Assembly (NCBI GenBank): GCA_021825285.1
Contig: JAKAHW010000044.1
Span: forward strand, 1 to 8,015
Direction: 5' to 3'
Source: a bacterium
Lineage (GTDB): Bacteria > Patescibacteria > Microgenomatia > Levybacterales > GWA1-39-11
Length of the DNA: 8,015 bases
Every line of letters begins with the position of its first letter. Position 1 is the first letter of the stretch. The translations under genes and the position numbers were made by a program. Under the pieces are notes generated by a model. The model saw nothing but the letters and a program-made list of their open reading frames with translations, did not search any database and was not told where the DNA came from. Below, one piece after another: positions 5,591 through 8,015 of this stretch.

Positions 5591-6356
5591 GTTTTGCCTG
5601 TTTGGGCTCTCCTTTCTTTTGACCCTCTGGTTTGTTTACTGAAACTTCGGAGAGAGTAACTTTGGGAGCAGCTTCCTCTTTATGTTTTTGTCCTTTCTTG
5701 CTTTTATCCTCGATTATTTTACCTCTTTCTAAAATTATTACACGCTGAGAGCCTTTTTCTATAATTTTTTCATTATGAGTTGCCATAAAAATTGTGGTTC
5801 CCTTTTTATTTATGCTTTCAAGCAAATCTACTATTTGAAAAGAGGTTTGCGTGTCAAGATTTCCGGTAGGTTCATCCGCCAAAATTATTTCAGGGTCAAA
5901 TACTAAAGCTCGGGCAATAGCAACCCTTTGCCTTTCTCCTCCTGATAATTGAAGAGGAAATTTTTCTACTTTTCCGGAAAGCCCAACTTCTGCCAGTATT
6001 TCTTCTGCTTTTTTCTTTGCATCATTTTCTTTCGCCCCACTAAACAAAAGTGGAAGCATAACGTTCTCGCCAACAGTTCTATCAAATAATAATTTTAAGT
6101 CTTGAAAAACAACTCCAACCTTTCTTCGAAGATGAGGAATTTTACCTTTTGGAAGCTTACCCAAGTCCCATTCCCCTAAAGTTATGACACCCTCGGACGG
6201 AAATAAATCTCGGATAATGAGTCTAAAAATTGTGGTTTTTCCTGAACCTGTGGGTCCAACCAAATAAACAAAACTGCCTTTATCTATTAAAAAATTTAAC
6301 TTTTCAAGGACAGGTGTATCTCCGTATTTTTTTGATACATCTTTGAAGTTAATCAT
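5580..6356 (-). CDS. ftsE: Cell-division ATPase FtsE, with a charged C-terminal tail
   Basis: FtsE is the cytoplasmic ATPase that pairs with FtsX. All ABC motifs are intact: Walker A GPTGSGKTT (34-42), Q-loop VVFQDLKLL (82-90), the FtsE-typical FDRTVGENVMLPL (91-103), signature LSGGERQRVAIARAL (137-151), Walker B IILADEPTGNLD (157-168) and H-loop MATHNE (191-196). I chose the ATG at 6356. It gives the usual MINFKDVSKKYG start and overlaps the upstream stop as ATGA. An in-frame ATG at 6392 would add 12 residues unlike the family. At 258 residues the protein exceeds the usual 220-230 by a Lys/Glu/Pro-rich tail (about 218-258: SKKGQKHKEEAAPK onwards), which looks disordered. The tail codons overlap the ftsX start by 11 bases. 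Confidence 0.96.
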   Translation of the reverse strand: MINFKDVSKKYGDTPVLEKLNFLIDKGSFVYLVGPTGSGKTTIFRLIIRDLFPSEGVITLGEWDLGKLPKGKIPHLRRKVGVVFQDLKLLFDRTVGENVMLPLLFSGAKENDAKKKAEEILAEVGLSGKVEKFPLQLSGGERQRVAIARALVFDPEIILADEPTGNLDTQTSFQIVDLLESINKKGTTIFMATHNEKIIEKGSQRVIILERGKIIEDKSKKGQKHKEEAAPKVTLSEVSVNKPEGQKKGEPKQAKHAS

Positions 6357-6811
6357 TCTAAAATCTGCAATCTTCCAACGTCCATAAGCCATCCGGCTTT
6401 TTCAGCTGTATGAGTCTCTCCCCAAACTTTGACCTTCTTATCAATGAAAGGAGCTAGATCTAAAACGGAAGAGGTAAGATATACATTCTGAGAATCTCCG
6501 CCCGGTCTTTCTAAATGATACGCTCCTTCACCATCGACTCCTCCGGCTTTAAGTTTTCCCTCAGTATTATCTTTAAATGTTTTATCATCTTTTGAACCGA
6601 TAATATCACCTTTTTTATATTGCGCTTTTTCTGCAACTCCTTTTTCATTAACGGTTGTTACGGAAACTCCTTTTGACCTGGAAATCATATATCCGGTAAA
6701 AATACCTAAAACAACAAGTAAAGCTAAAAATAGGATTGTTTTTCTTGAGAAAGTACCCGAAGATTTTTTTGGAGCATCGAAATCGTGAACTATTTTTCCA
6801 CCATTTTCCAT
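6353..6811 (-). CDS. Single-pass membrane protein with probable small beta-barrel, coupled to ftsE
   Basis: I do not recognise a named family. The 152-residue product has a cytoplasmic N-terminus (1-24), one membrane helix (25-43), a polar, probably extended segment (44-92, with KKGDIIGSKDDKTFKDN) and a compact C-terminal domain (about 93-152). That domain alternates short hydrophobic strands: GAYHLERPGG, NVYLTSSVLDLAPFI, KKVKVWGETH and GWLMDVGRLQIL. The pattern of a strand with L-x-S, then D-L-x-x-F/Y-x-x-K-x-V-x-V-x-G and a final D-V-x-x-x-x-L strand, resembles small OB-fold domains that bind ligands or proteins. This is a shape-based inference. No catalytic residues or cysteines are seen. 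Its stop overlaps the ftsE start as ATGA, so it may belong to the FtsEX module. It starts 42 bases after prfB with no Shine-Dalgarno. Confidence 0.8.
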   Translation of the reverse strand: MENGGKIVHDFDAPKKSSGTFSRKTILFLALLVVLGIFTGYMISRSKGVSVTTVNEKGVAEKAQYKKGDIIGSKDDKTFKDNTEGKLKAGGVDGEGAYHLERPGGDSQNVYLTSSVLDLAPFIDKKVKVWGETHTAEKAGWLMDVGRLQILE

Positions 6812-6853
6812 AACATTTAGTAAACCATATTCTTGACCATTTTACAACCTTTT

Positions 6854-7867
6854 TTAAGAATTTTCTTTCAATTCCGCCTCGATAAAAAGATCCAAGTCTC
6901 CGTCCAGAACCGCCTCAACATTTCCGGTTTCTTCTTTTGTTCTGGTATCTTTTACAAGTTGGTAAGGGTGCAAAACGTAATTTCTTATTTGGTTTCCCCA
7001 CGAGGGAGATTTATATTCCCCTCTCATTTCTTTTTCTTGAAGGCTCTTTTCCTCCTCTTGTTTTGCCCATAATTTTGCTTTTAAAAGCTTCAAGGCATTT
7101 TCTCTGTTTTGCGCTTGATACCTTTCTGTTTGACAAGAAACAATTATTCCTGTCTGTTTATGCTTTAAGCGTACAGCAGTCGAGACTTTGTTTACGTTCT
7201 GGCCTCCGTGTCCCCCCGCTCTGAAGAAATCCCACTCCAAATCTTCTTCTCTAATATTTATCCCTTCTATTTCGTTCATTTGAGGTAAAACTTCAACCAA
7301 AGCAAATGAGGTGTGACGTAATTTGTCCGCATTAAAAGGGGAGAGCCTAACCAAACGATGCACCCCTTGCTCACCTTTCAAATATCCATAAGCAAATTCC
7401 CCCTCAACCAAAAAGCTCACTGATTTAAGTCCTGCTTCTTCTCCACGAGCTTCATCTATTATTTCATAGTGCCATCCTTTTCTTTCAAAAAATCTTGAGT
7501 ACATACGTGACAAAATCTGTGCCCAATCCATAGCATCCACTCCGCCCTGACCGGCATGAATTGAAAGAATTGCATTATTGGTATCAAACTTCCCTGACAA
7601 ATAAAGATAAACTTCCATTTCCTTAATTAACCCTTCCAATTCTTCTTTATTTCCTTCCTTAATCAGTAATTCAAGCATCTCCGCATTTTCTGCTTCTTTT
7701 TGAAGAAGCGATAATTCTTTCATTTTACTTTGGGCACGCTCATTATCCTTCCAAAAATCCGGGTCGCTGCTTTCTGCTTGGATTATTTCAATTTTTTTCT
7801 TTTTTTCAAGAAGATTTAACCTCTCAAGTAGTATTTGTGCTTTTTTTATTGTTTCTTCCATATTCAT
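6854..7867 (-). CDS. prfB: Peptide chain release factor 2 (RF2)
   Basis: RF2 frees the finished protein from the ribosome at UGA and UAA stops. The 337-residue product carries the stop-reading motif SPF (176-178, in [18 protein letters not shown]) that separates RF2 from RF1 (PxT), and the catalytic GGQ (221-223, in [18 protein letters not shown]), plus the domain-2 start [14 protein letters not shown] (104-117). Domain 1 is shorter than in E. coli: the protein corresponds roughly to the part made after the programmed frameshift, and no CUUUGA shift site is present. The start at 7867 overlaps the upstream stop as ATGA; a second in-frame ATG lies two codons later. No strong Shine-Dalgarno is seen, so initiation is probably coupled. 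Its presence agrees with UGA serving as a stop here, unlike in CPR lineages that recoded UGA to glycine. Confidence 0.97.
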   Translation of the reverse strand: MNMEETIKKAQILLERLNLLEKKKKIEIIQAESSDPDFWKDNERAQSKMKELSLLQKEAENAEMLELLIKEGNKEELEGLIKEMEVYLYLSGKFDTNNAILSIHAGQGGVDAMDWAQILSRMYSRFFERKGWHYEIIDEARGEEAGLKSVSFLVEGEFAYGYLKGEQGVHRLVRLSPFNADKLRHTSFALVEVLPQMNEIEGINIREEDLEWDFFRAGGHGGQNVNKVSTAVRLKHKQTGIIVSCQTERYQAQNRENALKLLKAKLWAKQEEEKSLQEKEMRGEYKSPSWGNQIRNYVLHPYQLVKDTRTKEETGNVEAVLDGDLDLFIEAELKENS

Positions 7868-8015
7868 TTCTTACATAGGATTTGGCAAATTATATTTCCT
7901 TCGTTTTTTCCTTCAAGCAAATTTAAATCCTTAATAATTTTTTGTATAGCTGCTTGAGAAGAAGTAACATTTTCATAGGTAATTTGAGAAAGAGTTTGTT
8001 GGGCACCGCTTATTA
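7864..8015 (-). CDS. Unidentified protein, C-terminal 49 residues (cut by window edge)
   Basis: An open frame enters from the right edge and ends at a TGA that overlaps the prfB start codon as ATGA, which supports a real coupled gene. The visible end begins [16 protein letters not shown], continues with a likely amphipathic helix ([17 protein letters not shown]) and ends in a short hydrophobic strand ([11 protein letters not shown]). It has two cysteines four residues apart. No family can be named from this fragment. It does not look like an RF2 N-terminus or the SecA tail often found before prfB. The other two frames of this strand contain early stops. Confidence 0.55.
   Translation of the reverse strand, partial: ISGAQQTLSQITYENVTSSQAAIQKIIKDLNLLEGKNEGNIICQILCKK

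Noticed and set aside
6357..6392. Longer ftsE start at 6392
   Set aside because: The 12 added residues are a shifted reading of the upstream protein's C-terminus. The ATGA junction at 6353-6356 gives the standard FtsE N-terminus.
6817..6840. Seven-codon frame MVKNMVY preceded by AAGG, before the membrane-protein gene
   Set aside because: It could be a leader peptide, but it is too short to tell from chance, and no attenuator-like hairpin follows.
6812..6853. Promoter or terminator in the 42-base gap after prfB
   Set aside because: No stem-loop is visible and the hexamers match consensus poorly at any usual spacing.
6833..7224. Two overlapping plus-strand open frames
   Set aside because: They are antisense to prfB, whose SPF and GGQ motifs are unambiguous.
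7840..7880. Programmed +1 frameshift for RF2
   Set aside because: No CUUUGA-like site exists, the upstream frame does not resemble an RF2 N-terminus, and a +1 shift would not lead into the prfB frame. Only a -1 shift would, and no classic slippery heptamer is seen.
1..8015. CRISPR array, tRNA or rRNA gene, insertion sequence, defence island
   Set aside because: Coding sequence fills nearly the whole window. There are no spaced direct repeats, no transposase or recombinase motifs, and no cloverleaf-like segment in the short gaps.

Overview
This is a compact, AT-rich bacterial window. All 13 protein-coding genes lie on the minus strand, so transcription runs from position 8015 towards 1. The largest gap between genes is 42 bases, and six of the twelve junctions overlap. 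UGA ends three genes, UAA seven and UAG two, and a class-II release factor RF2 is present, so the standard bacterial code applies. The mix suggests a Patescibacteria (CPR) genome, possibly of the Microgenomates type. The signs are very short housekeeping proteins, a TsaB reduced to its first lobe, secreted proteins with Thr/Pro stalks, weak Shine-Dalgarno signals and a monoderm-style FtsEX/PcsB-like module. The placement is an inference from style, not from a phylogenetic marker.

Layout in transcription order: an unidentified C-terminal fragment (8015-7864); prfB, release factor 2; a single-pass membrane protein with a probable small beta-barrel outside; ftsE and ftsX; a secreted coiled-coil protein ending in a C39-like cysteine peptidase domain; a C-terminally anchored surface protein with a Thr/Pro stalk; the t6A genes tsaE, tsaC and a very short tsaB; a membrane-anchored CAP-domain protein; an 86-residue membrane protein; and the first 53 codons of an RmlA-type nucleotidyltransferase that runs off the left edge.

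Three themes are interleaved. Translation is served by RF2 and by TsaE/TsaC/TsaB, which together with a TsaD encoded elsewhere would make t6A37 on tRNAs reading ANN codons. Cell division and wall remodelling are served by FtsE/FtsX and the exported hydrolase, which resembles the FtsEX-PcsB pair of Gram-positives but with a different catalytic domain. The cell surface is served by the stalked protein, the CAP protein, the two small membrane proteins and sugar-nucleotide synthesis (RmlA). The gene run looks like one long transcription unit with translational coupling. A weak internal promoter candidate lies before the stalked surface protein.

I see no RNA genes, CRISPR arrays, insertion sequences, attachment sites or convincing terminators. 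The most interesting items are the FtsEX-linked C39-type hydrolase, the minimal TsaB, the unusual CAP topology, the coupled membrane protein upstream of ftsE, and a recurring [IV]-L-G-[IL] motif next to membrane segments.
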